Positions 30,701 to 39,945 are shown, numbered from the stretch's first letter. The stretch is 64,000 bases of DNA from Alphaproteobacteria bacterium (GCA_003139615.1 PLJH01000015.1:1-64000); one strand, 5' to 3'. The notes: generated by a model not told the origin, from the letters alone. Translations and numbers: made by a program.

Positions 30701-31160
30701 CTTGCTCGAAGCGCGCGCGCTTGCGGCCCTCAAGCAATGGGATCAGGCGCTCGACATGATTGCCGTCGACGAACAGACCGACACGCGGCAATTGCGCGCC
30801 GACATCTATTGGGAAAGCGGCAATTGGGCTGTCGCGGGCCAAAAGGCCGAGGAACTTGTCGGCAACCGCTGGAGCGACGCCGATCCGCTCTCGTCCGATG
30901 AACGCCGCGAAATCATGCGCGCGGCCATCGCCTATTCGCTCGCCAACGACCAGGCCGATCTCGAACGCCTGCGCGGACATTTCGCCCTCAAGATGAAGGC
31001 AAGCCCGGATGCGAGCGCGTTTGCTGTTGTGACTCAGGACATCGATTCGCAAGGCACGGCGTTCCGCGATCAGGCCGCCCAGATCGCTTCGGTCGACACG
31101 CTGGAAACCTTCATGCAGGATTTCCGCAAGCACTATGATGGCGCGAAGACGACGAACTGA
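27702..31160 (+). CDS. Large TPR protein with N-terminal AMIN-like segments; flagellar-cluster associated
   Basis: 1152 aa; signal peptide-like MVRRLAGFAALAFAMATGTAQA; ARIIFVLDPVAHAKPVMSDGVLTLTFDRK; TPR-like helical C-terminal half. Start codon uncertain (27702 or 27765). Confidence 0.6.
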   Translation: MGRISRHCRPRAKAQSIACAPMVRRLAGFAALAFAMATGTAQADNVSTSSGNGFARIIFVLDPVAHAKPVMSDGVLTLTFDRKIAIDPNALAQGLSAYISSVRVDPDGETFRLALAQSARLHTSASGNKIAVDLSPQTFAGTPPDLPPPPPRQATAVDVAKLAALPIRAGAYSNFTRLVFDWPKNVPYAVFPGAGNITIRFEAMARPDFVSFEHVSPPWVKEAGWRIENKGTVIEFQTDSSSGYHDFRDGSKIVLDILAPKSDAAAYNPPGTEKGEKSKITKFAANNALTTAQAGAIADTAAKLKADVPPSQAATKPPAPSTQVPAATPPTTSNSAAAQASAQTETAPNTSTPATATPAGTPPLPASANEAQAQRTHEGAIVTLPGAATHAAAVFIRNMTAWIVVDGAPTIDATHLKTSLGEFPASVDVSTGNNVTVLRLGLKQPEQIAVRADGSNLSVIVAPHATETVTAVAFLRDDVDPKRPALSTLIPGATHVVPLIDPVAGDSLLVVPAGLGRATIDPHNYAEFSALPTAAGLVVTPLTDDLDVRVTQSRVTITRPNGLQLTAPSLAAADSPAALASTSDGPCFLDLASWGHAAGGNFLDAQRRLRKTLASMKPDEANRARIALARFYLGNGFGAEALGLIELTQANDPTLQGDLQLQTMRAAADFMMGRYHDAHNDIAGQAFDNNRHAAFWRGLTEAALENWDGARKAFALADPVLHRYPPEWQARARIAEANAALAAGGIETADSELQRLPQNLSKPVMLDAQLVRAQLYAQEGRTHDAMDLFEAIKNGGDDRVAAEAIYDRVEAGLAAGALSQDAAISQLEMLRYRWRGDVLELKTLRKLGALYFGKQRWHDGLQILRTASQNFPSEDVARQAQDDMRDTFETLFLKGKADAMPPIAALSLFYDFIDLTPIGPNGDEMIRRMADRLVAVDLLGPAAQLLNYQVTKRLDGIARAQVATRLAMIELMDHKPKDALEALRSTRIAGLPDDINHQRNLLEARALAALKQWDQALDMIAVDEQTDTRQLRADIYWESGNWAVAGQKAEELVGNRWSDADPLSSDERREIMRAAIAYSLANDQADLERLRGHFALKMKASPDASAFAVVTQDIDSQGTAFRDQAAQIASVDTLETFMQDFRKHYDGAKTTN

Positions 31161-31203
31161 ACTGCAGCGCGAATCGGGCGATTCAAAGCGCTTTCAATGC
31201 ACT

Positions 31204-31539
31204 TCAAAATTCGAAGAGAGTCGTGAGTTTTGCCAGCACCTCGTTGACAACATCGGCCCGCAGCCGCTCAAGCTTCTGCCCATTTCGTGCCTGCAGATCG
31301 ATTGCACGGGGTTGGTCGCATCGCACGATTCCCGTTGTTCGAGTTCCGGCGCCTGAAAGTGAAACGGCAAACCCGATCGTACGGGCGAAATTACCGCCGC
31401 TGGTAATAGGAAGAACGACAGGAACACCGGTGAGTTTATTGAATTTGGCGGGGGTTACGACCAGCACTGGCCTCTTGCCCTGCTGCTCATGTCCGGAAGT
31501 CGGATCAAGCGACACCAGGTAGATATCGCCTCGCTCCAT
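31204..31539 (-). CDS. Type II TA toxin, MazF/PemK-like
   Basis: MERGDIYLVSLDPTSGHEQQGKRPVLVVTPAKFNKLTGVPVVLPITSGGNFARTIGFAVSL...GIVRCDQPRAIDLQARNG. Stop/start overlap with antitoxin. Confidence 0.92.
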   Translation of the reverse strand: MERGDIYLVSLDPTSGHEQQGKRPVLVVTPAKFNKLTGVPVVLPITSGGNFARTIGFAVSLSGAGTRTTGIVRCDQPRAIDLQARNGQKLERLRADVVNEVLAKLTTLFEF

Positions 31540-31802
31540 TAAATGAGTTCGCGACCGACAGGCTTGCCTGTCACCCAATCGCGATCCTTCTTGCGACGCG
31601 GAACTGTCGGCTTGCACTGCGCCAAGAGTTCATCGAGCGAATAACGCGGCCGCGGCGGCCGCGGGTCGACGACGAGCCGCCCGGCTTTCACCGCCAAGCC
31701 GACCTGTGCATCCGGCGCCAGATCCAGAGCATCCAACATTGCAGGTGGAATGGTGAGCATAACCGATCCACCGACTTTGCGGAGCTTTGCTTCGTATGCC
31801 AC
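31539..31802 (-). CDS. Antitoxin, AbrB/MazE-PemI-like
   Basis: MAYEAKLRKVGGSVMLTIPPAMLDALDLAPDAQVGLAVKAGRLVVDP SpoVT-AbrB-like. Confidence 0.9.
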   Translation of the reverse strand: MAYEAKLRKVGGSVMLTIPPAMLDALDLAPDAQVGLAVKAGRLVVDPRPPRPRYSLDELLAQCKPTVPRRKKDRDWVTGKPVGRELI

Positions 31803-31900
31803 GTCAAATCTCCCGGAGAGTTATATTTCAGTATAACTCTGAATCGCTCGCCGAGGCAAGCAACACTGCGCGCCATCAAAATATGCGGATGTGACCCACG

Positions 31901-32704
31901 TTACGGCATCACTTTCGCGCGGCGGCCTTTTTCGGGAACGACTTCCGCAAGCCAGGTCAGGGCACGCGTGGCAACCTTCTCCCAGCCGGGTTCGCCGATC
32001 AGCCAATGGCTGTGGCCCGCGAGTTCTTCATAGATCGCACGGCCGCCGTAACGTGTCGCGACCCGTCGCACAGTAGCAGGCGGATTGACGCGATCCTTTG
32101 CGCCGACAAGGCAAAGTACGGGACATGTCACGTCGCGCGGATCGACCTGCGTCGCGCGCGAGAAATCGAGCGGCCAGTGCATCACTTCGAATGTGGCGAG
32201 CCCCGATTCCGGCACGAAGCGCGCGAAGACCGCATCGCGTTCGTCGGGGGCAAGCTGATCGAGCGCATTCGCTGCGGCGATCCAGTGCGTCGGCCACAAC
32301 CGCTTGTTCCAGAAATCGCCAATGAGATATAGCGCCTGGGCGGAAACGAATTCGAACGGCGTCGAGGGCAGCACGCCCCAGGGCGCGGACGGCGCCAGCA
32401 ACACGAGCGCGCGCACGTCCATGCGGGCCGCCAGCATTTGCGCGATCAGGCCGCCCATCGAATGGCCGATCAGAATCGGCGGCGAAGGAAAATCCGAGAT
32501 CAGCTTTTCGATATCGTCGGCATAATCGCGAATGCTTGTCTTGCCGAGTTCGGCCGGCGGATCGCCGCCACGGTCGTGGTAGCGCAATGTGGGCGTATGG
32601 ACCCGGTGCCCCTTTGCCTCAAACGCCGCGCGCCAATGGTCGAACACCCACCCGCCGCAGAATGCGCCGTGAATCATCACGACCGGAGTACGCAACGCTG
32701 TCAT
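31901..32704 (-). CDS. Alpha/beta hydrolase
   Basis: VVMIHGAFCGGWVFDHW...PPILIGHSMGGLIAQMLAARMDVRALVLLAP...ELAGHSHWLIGEPGWEKVA. Confidence 0.9.
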   Translation of the reverse strand: MTALRTPVVMIHGAFCGGWVFDHWRAAFEAKGHRVHTPTLRYHDRGGDPPAELGKTSIRDYADDIEKLISDFPSPPILIGHSMGGLIAQMLAARMDVRALVLLAPSAPWGVLPSTPFEFVSAQALYLIGDFWNKRLWPTHWIAAANALDQLAPDERDAVFARFVPESGLATFEVMHWPLDFSRATQVDPRDVTCPVLCLVGAKDRVNPPATVRRVATRYGGRAIYEELAGHSHWLIGEPGWEKVATRALTWLAEVVPEKGRRAKVMP

Positions 32705-32714
32705 GTGGGTTTTC

Positions 32715-33215
32715 TCAAGGGGCGGTGAATGCAAGATTGCGGAACGCGGCGATCACCTTGGCATAGGTGTCGCGCTTGAACGGAACGATGAGACGCGGCA
32801 GCGCCTCGATGGCAAGCCATTTCCAGGTTTCGAATTCAGGCTCGGGGGTCGCGACGCCGATCTCGCTATCGTCGCCGCGAAAACGCATCGCGATCCATTT
32901 CTGCCGTTGTCCGCGATAGCGCCCGTGCAACGCGACGCCCAGAAGATGCGCCGGAAGATCATATTCCAGCCATTCGTCGAGTTCGCGCAGGAATTCGGCA
33001 TTGTTGGTGCCGATCTCTTCTTTCAACTCGCGGAACGCAGCCTCGAGCGGCGTTTCACCTTCGTCGATGCCGCCCTGTGGCATCTGCCAGCCCTCGACCG
33101 TCTGATCGATGCGCTTGCCGACGAACACCAGCCCCTCGCGGTTGAACAGCATCACGCCGACGCAAGGCCGGTAGGGCAGATCTTCGTGACGCAAGGTGAG
33201 ACCCTGTCGGGACAT
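32715..33215 (-). CDS. rppH: RNA pyrophosphohydrolase (Nudix)
   Basis: LPYRPCVGVMLFNREGLVFVGKRID...WQMPQGGIDEGETPLEAAFRELKEEIGTNNAEFL. Confidence 0.94.
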   Translation of the reverse strand: MSRQGLTLRHEDLPYRPCVGVMLFNREGLVFVGKRIDQTVEGWQMPQGGIDEGETPLEAAFRELKEEIGTNNAEFLRELDEWLEYDLPAHLLGVALHGRYRGQRQKWIAMRFRGDDSEIGVATPEPEFETWKWLAIEALPRLIVPFKRDTYAKVIAAFRNLAFTAP

Positions 33216-33227
33216 ATTGCTGACCGG

Positions 33228-34397
33228 TTACTTCGTATGCGGAACTATGGCCGAAGCGGGTACCAGAACAAAGCCCCGCCCGGGAAGACCCTTGGCCCAC
33301 TCCGCCACCCGTTCGACGGTCACGGGATAGAGGAACCCCACACCGGAGGCGCTGCCATTCAGCCGGGCGCGCGTCTCGAGTTCCGACAAACGCTGGTCGA
33401 TTTCCATTGCGGTCTGAATCGTGTCGATGGTTGTCGAGCTCTGCACATAAGGCGCATCGAGCCTCTGGGCCACATCCGGCGCTGCCGAGCGCGTGGCGGG
33501 ACCGCTGTCGAAAAAGAAGAGCCCGCGCCGTGCCAGGAACGTCATGACCGGCTCGAGCGAATCCGGATCGCCGAGGAACCGGCCGCCCAGAAGATTGGTG
33601 ACGCCGGCATACCCCGTGAAGCGGGTCAGCGACCAGGTCAGGCGCTGCGTGTTGGATTCTTCACCGACGCCCGCACGCAAGGTATGCGGACCGGGATCGC
33701 TGTCGGGGAAGTCATAAGGTTCCATCGGCAATTCGAGCAGGACCTCGTGTCCCTGCCGGCGCGCCTCGCTGACCCAGCGCTGCACGTCATCGTCGTAAGG
33801 CGCGAAGGCGAGTGTCACATCGGCCGGCAATCCTGCGATGGCAGCAGATGTGGCTTTTGCACTGATGCCGAGCCCACTGACGACAATAGCGATGCGCGGG
33901 CGTTTGTCCGACGGCGCGGGCGGCGCATAAGCCGTCATCGGGGTGCGGCCGTCGTCGGCAATGCGTGGTAGCGGGCCTTGCTGCGTCTGTTCGATCAAAG
34001 CGGGATCGGCGATCAAGGCTTTGCCTGCCAGCACAGGCTTCACGATCGTACCGGGCACGATTTGCGGCGGCAGCGGCGGAGCAGGCGCGTTTGCAAAGGG
34101 TGCCGTGGAACCCGGACTGACGGGAGCGCCGGCCGGCGCCAATGCCGCGGAAGAATCGCTGGGGCCTGTGGGATTTTTGACGGCAGCAACGTGCGCGGGC
34201 GCTTTCGCCGGCGGGGGCGCGGGCCCGCGCAACTCAAGGGTTACGACCGGATCGCCGTCGCTCGCACGCCCGAAAAAGGCCACCGCCCCAAACACCAAAA
34301 GCACGATCACGAACACGCCGAAATAGGCCAGTGCGAGGGGGTGCGGTCCACGCCTCGTGGCAGTCAATTCGTCGTCCGCCATGCTGTTCGCGGCCAT
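33228..34397 (-). CDS. Divergent polysaccharide deacetylase family protein
   Basis: RPRIAIVVSGLGISAKATSAAIAGLPADVTLAFAPYDDDVQRWVSEARRQGHEVLLELPMEPYDFPDSDPGPHTL...GRFLGDPDSLEPVMTFLARRGLFFFDSG. Confidence 0.9.
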   Translation of the reverse strand: MAANSMADDELTATRRGPHPLALAYFGVFVIVLLVFGAVAFFGRASDGDPVVTLELRGPAPPPAKAPAHVAAVKNPTGPSDSSAALAPAGAPVSPGSTAPFANAPAPPLPPQIVPGTIVKPVLAGKALIADPALIEQTQQGPLPRIADDGRTPMTAYAPPAPSDKRPRIAIVVSGLGISAKATSAAIAGLPADVTLAFAPYDDDVQRWVSEARRQGHEVLLELPMEPYDFPDSDPGPHTLRAGVGEESNTQRLTWSLTRFTGYAGVTNLLGGRFLGDPDSLEPVMTFLARRGLFFFDSGPATRSAAPDVAQRLDAPYVQSSTTIDTIQTAMEIDQRLSELETRARLNGSASGVGFLYPVTVERVAEWAKGLPGRGFVLVPASAIVPHTK

Positions 34398-34456
34398 GGG
34401 CGCTACATAGCGCAATTCATGGTTACGACCGCGTTAATTCGGGGTTCCCGACAAAC

Positions 34457-35770
34457 TCAATTCGCGTGGGCGATCCGCACGAAGGAATCCGCCCTGATTT
34501 TCCCGTTCATCACATCGAGCGCGTAGGAGAGTTGGAAGTCCGCGATCTTGGATCCGGCCGGCGGACGGATGGGCATCACCGTGCTGCGCGTGCTGTTGTC
34601 CTCGGCCATCAGATGGTGCGGAAGATCGGCCTCGGATGGTTCCTCGACTTTCGGCAAATCGCTTGCCTCGTCGCCCTGCGCCACAGCGATGTCGGGGGCG
34701 ATGCCGGTCGCCTGGATCGATCCGCCGGAAGGCGTGTAATAGCGCGCCGTCGTCAGATGCAATGCGCCGTCCTCTCCGCCATTGAGCGGGATGATCGTCT
34801 GCACGGACCCTTTGCCGAACGATGTGATGCCGAGCGTGATCGCGCGTTTGTGGTCGCGCAACGCGCCCGCCACGATCTCGGATGCCGATGCGGTGCCGCC
34901 GTTGATCAACACGATGACCGGTTTGCCTTCTGCGATATCTCCCGGTTTCGCGTCCCAGCGCTCCGTGTCCTGCGGGCTGCGTCCACGCGTGGAGACGATC
35001 TCGCCGCTGTCGAGGAAATCGTCCGAAACCGCAATCGCCTGGTCGAGCACGCCGCCGCCATCGTCGCGCAGATCGACGACATAGCCTTTCAGCTTGGGAC
35101 CGATCTGCTTCTTGAGCGAACGGACCGCCGCTTCGAGGCCCTCGCTCGTATGCTCGTTGAACGCCGGGATGCGGATATAGCCGACATCGCCTTCGCGATG
35201 CGATTTCACCGCTTCGACTTCGATCGCCGCGCGCTCGAGCTTCACTTCGAACGATTTGTCGTCCGGCCCGCGCATGATCGTGAGTGTGACTTTGGTCCCC
35301 GCGGCACCGCGCAGAAGTTCCTGCACCTTGTCGAGGTTGAGCCCCTGCAATCCCTTTCCGTCCACGGCGAGAATGATGTCGCCGGCCTTGATGCCGGCCT
35401 TCGAGGCAGGCGTATCGTCCATGGGCGTAACGATCTTGATCGTGCCGTTGTCCGCCGCGATGACAAGACCGAGGCCGCCATATTGACCTTCGGTCTTCAC
35501 CTGCATGTCCGCATAGGTCTTTGGATCGAAATAGCTCGAATGCGGATCGAGGCTTGTGATCATCCCATTCAGGGCATTCTCGACCATAAGGCGTTCATCG
35601 GGCGCTTCGACATAGCGCGCGCGAACGACTGCGAAAGCCTGACCGAAACGGTCCAGCGCCTGATAGGCGGATTGGGAATCGCTGTCCGCGCCATGCGCCA
35701 CGGACAGCAGTGCGAGACCCGCACAGAAGCCCACGGCGATACAAATCCCGCTCAGCGCATAACGCTTCAT
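34457..35770 (-). CDS. S41 family carboxyl-terminal processing protease (copy 1)
   Basis: GLGLVIAADNGTIKIVTPMDDTPASKAGIKAGDIILAVDGK PDZ; VVDLRDDGGGVLDQAIAVSDDFLDSGEIVSTRGR; INGGTASASEIVAGALRDHKRAITLGITSFGKGSVQTI. Confidence 0.95.
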   Translation of the reverse strand: MKRYALSGICIAVGFCAGLALLSVAHGADSDSQSAYQALDRFGQAFAVVRARYVEAPDERLMVENALNGMITSLDPHSSYFDPKTYADMQVKTEGQYGGLGLVIAADNGTIKIVTPMDDTPASKAGIKAGDIILAVDGKGLQGLNLDKVQELLRGAAGTKVTLTIMRGPDDKSFEVKLERAAIEVEAVKSHREGDVGYIRIPAFNEHTSEGLEAAVRSLKKQIGPKLKGYVVDLRDDGGGVLDQAIAVSDDFLDSGEIVSTRGRSPQDTERWDAKPGDIAEGKPVIVLINGGTASASEIVAGALRDHKRAITLGITSFGKGSVQTIIPLNGGEDGALHLTTARYYTPSGGSIQATGIAPDIAVAQGDEASDLPKVEEPSEADLPHHLMAEDNSTRSTVMPIRPPAGSKIADFQLSYALDVMNGKIRADSFVRIAHAN

Positions 35771-35786
35771 AGTGATACCGCTCCGC

Positions 35787-37088
35787 TCAATTCGTATCCG
35801 TGGGCTTTGCGATCGAGCTCACTGTCGTTTTGCCGCGCAAAAGATCGAGCGCGTAGGACAATTGGAAGTCGTCGTATTTCTTGCCCGGAGCAGCGTGAAT
35901 GATCTGGGCCGGCTGTTTCTTGGGACCGCTTTCTCCATTCAGGTGGCCCGGCAGATCGGCTTCGCTCGGACGTTCGATCTTGGGCGTCGTATCCTCGTCG
36001 CCTTGTGCGACTGCAACGTCGGGCGTGATGCCCAGCGCCTGGATCGAATGGCCCGACGGCGTGTAGTAGCGCGCCGTGGTGAGCCTCAGCGCACCGCCAT
36101 TCTGGCCGAGCGGGATAATCGTCTGCACAGAGCCTTTGCCGAACGACGTCATGCCGACAACAGTCGCGCGCTTGTCATCCTGCAAGGCGCCGGCAACGAT
36201 CTCGGCAGCGGACGCGGTGCCGCCGTTGACCAGCACGATGACGGGTTTGCCGTCCGTGACATCGCCGGGCTTCGCATCATAACGGCTGCTGTCATCGGGA
36301 TGACGCCCGCGGGTCGAGACAATTTCCCCGGCGTTGAGGAAATCGTCGGAGACTTCAACCGCCTGATCGAGCAAGCCGCCCGGATTGTTCCGGAGATCGA
36401 GCACATAGCCTTTAAGTCCGGGGCCGATCTGGTGCTTCAACTCACGCACCGCATGCTCAAGTCCCGCATCGGTCTGCTCGTTGAACGACGGAAGCCGGAT
36501 ATAGCCGACATCGCCGTCGCGATGGAACTTCACATTGTCGACCTGGACGATCGCCCGCGTGAGCGTCACGTCGAAGGGCTTCTTCGTGCCCGTCCGCAAC
36601 ACGGTGATCGTGACCTTGGTGCCTTCGGTTCCGCGCATCTTGGCGATCGCATCGTCAAGCGCCATGCCCTGAATCGGTGTTCCGTCGACCGCAGCGATGA
36701 AATCGCCCGTCTTGATGCCGGCCTTTGCCGCCGGCGTGTCATCGATCGGCGAAATGACTTTGACGAGGCCGTCTTCCATTGTGACTTCGATGCCGAGACC
36801 CGCGAACTGACCGCTGGTCTGGATCTGCATGTCGGCAAACGCCTTCGCGTCCATGTAGCTCGAATGGGGATCGAGCGAAGAAACCATGCCCTGGATCGCG
36901 GCGCTTACGAGCTGGTTGTCGTCCACCGGACGCACATAGTTCACACGCACGCGCTCGAAAGCATCCTCGAACAGATTGAGCTGACGATAGGCCGACGGGT
37001 CGTTTGCACCCTGGGCTGTCGCAAACAACATCGCCGCGCCGGTAAAGCCCGCCGCAACGCTCACACCCACCAGTGCAAAACGCTTCAT
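35787..37088 (-). CDS. ctpA: S41 family carboxyl-terminal processing protease (copy 2, tandem paralog)
   Basis: GLGIEVTMEDGLVKVISPIDDTPAAKAGIKTGDFIAAVDG; VLDLRNNPGGLLDQAVEVSDDFLNAGEIVSTRGRHPDD; NGGTASAAEIVAGALQDDKRATVVGMTSFGKGSVQTIIPLG. Confidence 0.96.
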   Translation of the reverse strand: MKRFALVGVSVAAGFTGAAMLFATAQGANDPSAYRQLNLFEDAFERVRVNYVRPVDDNQLVSAAIQGMVSSLDPHSSYMDAKAFADMQIQTSGQFAGLGIEVTMEDGLVKVISPIDDTPAAKAGIKTGDFIAAVDGTPIQGMALDDAIAKMRGTEGTKVTITVLRTGTKKPFDVTLTRAIVQVDNVKFHRDGDVGYIRLPSFNEQTDAGLEHAVRELKHQIGPGLKGYVLDLRNNPGGLLDQAVEVSDDFLNAGEIVSTRGRHPDDSSRYDAKPGDVTDGKPVIVLVNGGTASAAEIVAGALQDDKRATVVGMTSFGKGSVQTIIPLGQNGGALRLTTARYYTPSGHSIQALGITPDVAVAQGDEDTTPKIERPSEADLPGHLNGESGPKKQPAQIIHAAPGKKYDDFQLSYALDLLRGKTTVSSIAKPTDTN

Positions 37089-38305
37089 GTCTTTCTTGCC
37101 TTCCTCAGATCAAATTCAAGCCAGGGCGCCGGACTGACGCCTTTACCATTTTGCCGCAGTTCGAAGTAAAGCTTTGCTCCTGCGCCTGTTCGCGGCATGG
37201 CGCCGACTGGTTCGCCCGCGAGCAACTGGTCGCCTGTTCGCACTTCCACGCGATCAAGCCCTGCCAGAACGAGATCGTAGCCGCCCGCGCTTTCCAAGAT
37301 CAAGACTTGGCCGGTCTTATGGTAAGGACCGGCAAAAAGCACCTCGGAGTCCGCCGGCGCGACGACCTGGGCGCCCGGCGAGGCCAGGAACGTCAAACCA
37401 GGAGCGCGTACTCCGCCTACACCCGCACCGTCATCCTCCACAAGCCTGCCGATAACCGGTTTCAGGAGCGACCCGCGTTTGGGGTTCGGCGCGGCCGCTG
37501 TGTTTTGAGCGGTGACGACAATGACACCCTGTTCCGGAGGCCGTTCGGAGCGGAGCACGGCGACCTTCCGGAGCAGCGATCCAAGGTCGGCAGCTTCCGT
37601 CGCCGCCGCCTCATATTTGGCCTGTAGATCGCTGTATTGCGAAGACGCCTCGTCGGCTTCCTTGTCTTTCATCGCGAGAAGTTGATCGAGCTCGATGCGC
37701 GCCGCGCCGAGTTGCGCCGAGTTGCGTGTGCCTTCGGCGCGCCGCGCGATCAACTGCAAACGGGTGGTGCGCAGCGTTTCCAACTGAGTTCCGAGCGAAG
37801 CCGCCGCACCATAAATTCGCGGCAATGATGCACCGAGCAGCATCGCGCCGCGCGCCGCACCCAGCGCATCGTCGGGTTTGAGCGCGAGCACCGGCGGCAT
37901 ATCATGCTGCAACCGTTCCAGTACGGCGAGGAGACGTGCGACCTCGATGCGATCGCGCGAGAAATCGGCGGACAACGAAACCTCGCGCGCCGAAAGTCGT
38001 GCGATCTCGGAATCGAGATTGCCTTTTTCCTCTTCCAACGCCTCAACACGCGTCGCAGTGTCGACAAGCTTCTGACGCAGTTGCGCTGCCTGCGCGCTGA
38101 GTGTGTCGCTCTTGAGCTTGGCGCTTTCGACGGCGGGACGGGCCTTGGCCATTTCCTTTTTGAGGACACGATATTGATCCGTCGTGCTGGGCATGCCGGA
38201 AACGGAAGCAGCGGGGATTGCTCCCGACAGATCCGTATCCGGCGCCGCAGATGATGGGGGCGTCGATACGCCTCGCGAGAGGTGATGGGTGTGCTTTGCC
38301 GTCAT
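37085..38305 (-). CDS. Murein hydrolase activator EnvC-like (LytM/M23 domain)
   Basis: Coiled coil N-terminal half; C-terminal GAQVVAPADSEVLFAGPYHKTGQVLILESAGGYDLVLAGLDRVEVRTGDQLLAGEPVGAM...LYFELRQNGKGVSPAPWL. 5' end uncertain. Confidence 0.85.
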   Translation of the reverse strand: MTAKHTHHLSRGVSTPPSSAAPDTDLSGAIPAASVSGMPSTTDQYRVLKKEMAKARPAVESAKLKSDTLSAQAAQLRQKLVDTATRVEALEEEKGNLDSEIARLSAREVSLSADFSRDRIEVARLLAVLERLQHDMPPVLALKPDDALGAARGAMLLGASLPRIYGAAASLGTQLETLRTTRLQLIARRAEGTRNSAQLGAARIELDQLLAMKDKEADEASSQYSDLQAKYEAAATEAADLGSLLRKVAVLRSERPPEQGVIVVTAQNTAAAPNPKRGSLLKPVIGRLVEDDGAGVGGVRAPGLTFLASPGAQVVAPADSEVLFAGPYHKTGQVLILESAGGYDLVLAGLDRVEVRTGDQLLAGEPVGAMPRTGAGAKLYFELRQNGKGVSPAPWLEFDLRKARKT

Positions 38306-38370
38306 CGCGCCGGCCGTCAGCGGGATGGCGACGGCGACGCTCGCGGCAACCGCGCGCGAGAAAAATCCGC

Positions 38371-39945
38371 TCAGCCCACTTGCTCCACAGAACTGTTCGC
38401 GCGTTCGACCAGGGAGTGCCCGGCCATCTCGCGAGGCTTCGTGAGGCCCATCAAATCGAGCAGTGTGGGCGCCACATCGGCAAGCCGGCCTGAAACAAGC
38501 TTCAGGTTCCGCGGCCCATTCACCACGATAATCGGAACATCGAACGTCGTGTGCGCCGTGTGCGGTTCGCCGGTTTCGGGATCTCGCATCATTTCGACGT
38601 TGCCGTGATCGGCGGTGATCAGGAGAACGCCCTCCGCTTTCTCTACGGCCGCACGCAACCGGCCCAGACATTGGTCGATCGTCGCCACGGCTTTTTCAGC
38701 GGCGGGAAGAAATCCGGTGTGGCCCACCATGTCGGGATTGGCAAAATTGACGACGATCAGATCGTATTTGCCGGACCCGATGGCAGCTTCAAGCTTGTCG
38801 GTCACCTCGAGCGCCGACATTTCCGGTTTCAGATCGTAGGTCGCGACCTTCGGACTTTGCACGAGTATCCGGTCCTCGCCCGCAAAAGGTTCTTCACGAC
38901 CGCCGTTCAGGAAAAATGTGACGTGCGCGTATTTCTCGGTCTCGGCGATGCGCAATTGCTTGAGGCCGAGCTCGGCCGCATATTCGCCGAGCGTTTCGTG
39001 CAGATCTTCCGGCGTAAACAAAGCCGTCATGCATCTCTTCAGCGCCTCGGAATATTCCGTGAGCCCGGCCGCTGCGGAAAAATTCACGACCCGCGTGCGC
39101 GCAAATCCGTCGAAGCCCTTATCGAGCAGCGCCGTCAAAATCTCGCGTGCGCGATCGGCACGAAAATTCGCAAACAACAGAGCGTCGCCGTCCGCTATGC
39201 CTTCGTAGTCGCCGATTACGGTGGGCCGCACAAATTCGTCGCCCGTATCTTTCTGATACGATGCCTCCACCGCGTCTTTCGGCTCGCGCGCAAATTCACC
39301 CTTCGCTTCGACAATGACCGCGTACGCCTTCGAAACGCGATCCCATCGCTTGTCGCGGTCCATCGCGTAATAGCGTCCCGAAACGGTGGCGATGCGTACG
39401 CCTGCAAGACCCGCAATCGACCGCTGAAACATTTCGAGAAAGCCCAGCGCGCTTCGGGGCGGCGTATCGCGGCCATCGAGGAACGCATGAACGAAGACCG
39501 GTACGTTTTCCGCATTCGCCGCACGGACGAGTGCCGCAATGTGATTCTGGTGGCTATGCACACCGCCGGGGGAGAGCAGGCCCATGATGTGGACTGCGCC
39601 ACTTGACGCTTTCACCTTCTCAATCAGTCGCGTCAGTTCCGGAAGCTTTGCGAAAGAGCCGTTTGCGATCGTATCGTCGATGCGGGGCAGATCCTGCGTC
39701 ACTACCCGCCCGGCACCGATATTCATGTGCCCGACTTCGGAATTGCCCATCTGCCCCTCCGGCAGGCCGACCGCCCGCCCGGAAGTCGCGAGTAACCCGT
39801 GCGGGCACTCTGAGAGCATCCGCTCGTAATTGGCGGGGTGCGCCAGGGCGATGGCGTTGTCGGCTGAATCCGGCCGCCAGCCCCAACCGTCGAGGATGCA
39901 CAGCACGGCAGGCCGGGGACGTTTCTGTTGGAAATCGGCGGACAT
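38371..39945 (-). CDS. gpmI: 2,3-bisphosphoglycerate-independent phosphoglycerate mutase
   Basis: RPAVLCILDGWGWRPDSADNAIALA...SGRAVGLPEGQMGNSEVGHMNIGAGRVVTQDLPRID...LLITADHGNVEMM. Confidence 0.97.
   Translation of the reverse strand: MSADFQQKRPRPAVLCILDGWGWRPDSADNAIALAHPANYERMLSECPHGLLATSGRAVGLPEGQMGNSEVGHMNIGAGRVVTQDLPRIDDTIANGSFAKLPELTRLIEKVKASSGAVHIMGLLSPGGVHSHQNHIAALVRAANAENVPVFVHAFLDGRDTPPRSALGFLEMFQRSIAGLAGVRIATVSGRYYAMDRDKRWDRVSKAYAVIVEAKGEFAREPKDAVEASYQKDTGDEFVRPTVIGDYEGIADGDALLFANFRADRAREILTALLDKGFDGFARTRVVNFSAAAGLTEYSEALKRCMTALFTPEDLHETLGEYAAELGLKQLRIAETEKYAHVTFFLNGGREEPFAGEDRILVQSPKVATYDLKPEMSALEVTDKLEAAIGSGKYDLIVVNFANPDMVGHTGFLPAAEKAVATIDQCLGRLRAAVEKAEGVLLITADHGNVEMMRDPETGEPHTAHTTFDVPIIVVNGPRNLKLVSGRLADVAPTLLDLMGLTKPREMAGHSLVERANSSVEQVG

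Noticed and set aside
29472-31133. 553-aa minus-strand ORF opposite the TPR protein
   Set aside because: Antisense shadow of the 1152-aa gene; composition typical of GC-skewed spurious ORFs.
34331-37169. Two long plus-strand ORFs (523 and 465 aa) opposite the S41 proteases
   Set aside because: Both resemble each other only because the proteases beneath are paralogs; no independent domain evidence.
37085-38671. EnvC-like ORF extended to 38671
   Set aside because: The extension lies inside the gpmI 3' region in another frame; residues before 38305 include a signal-like FFSRAVAASVAVAIPLTAGA, so the real start may be non-canonical slightly upstream of 38305, but the full extension is unlikely.
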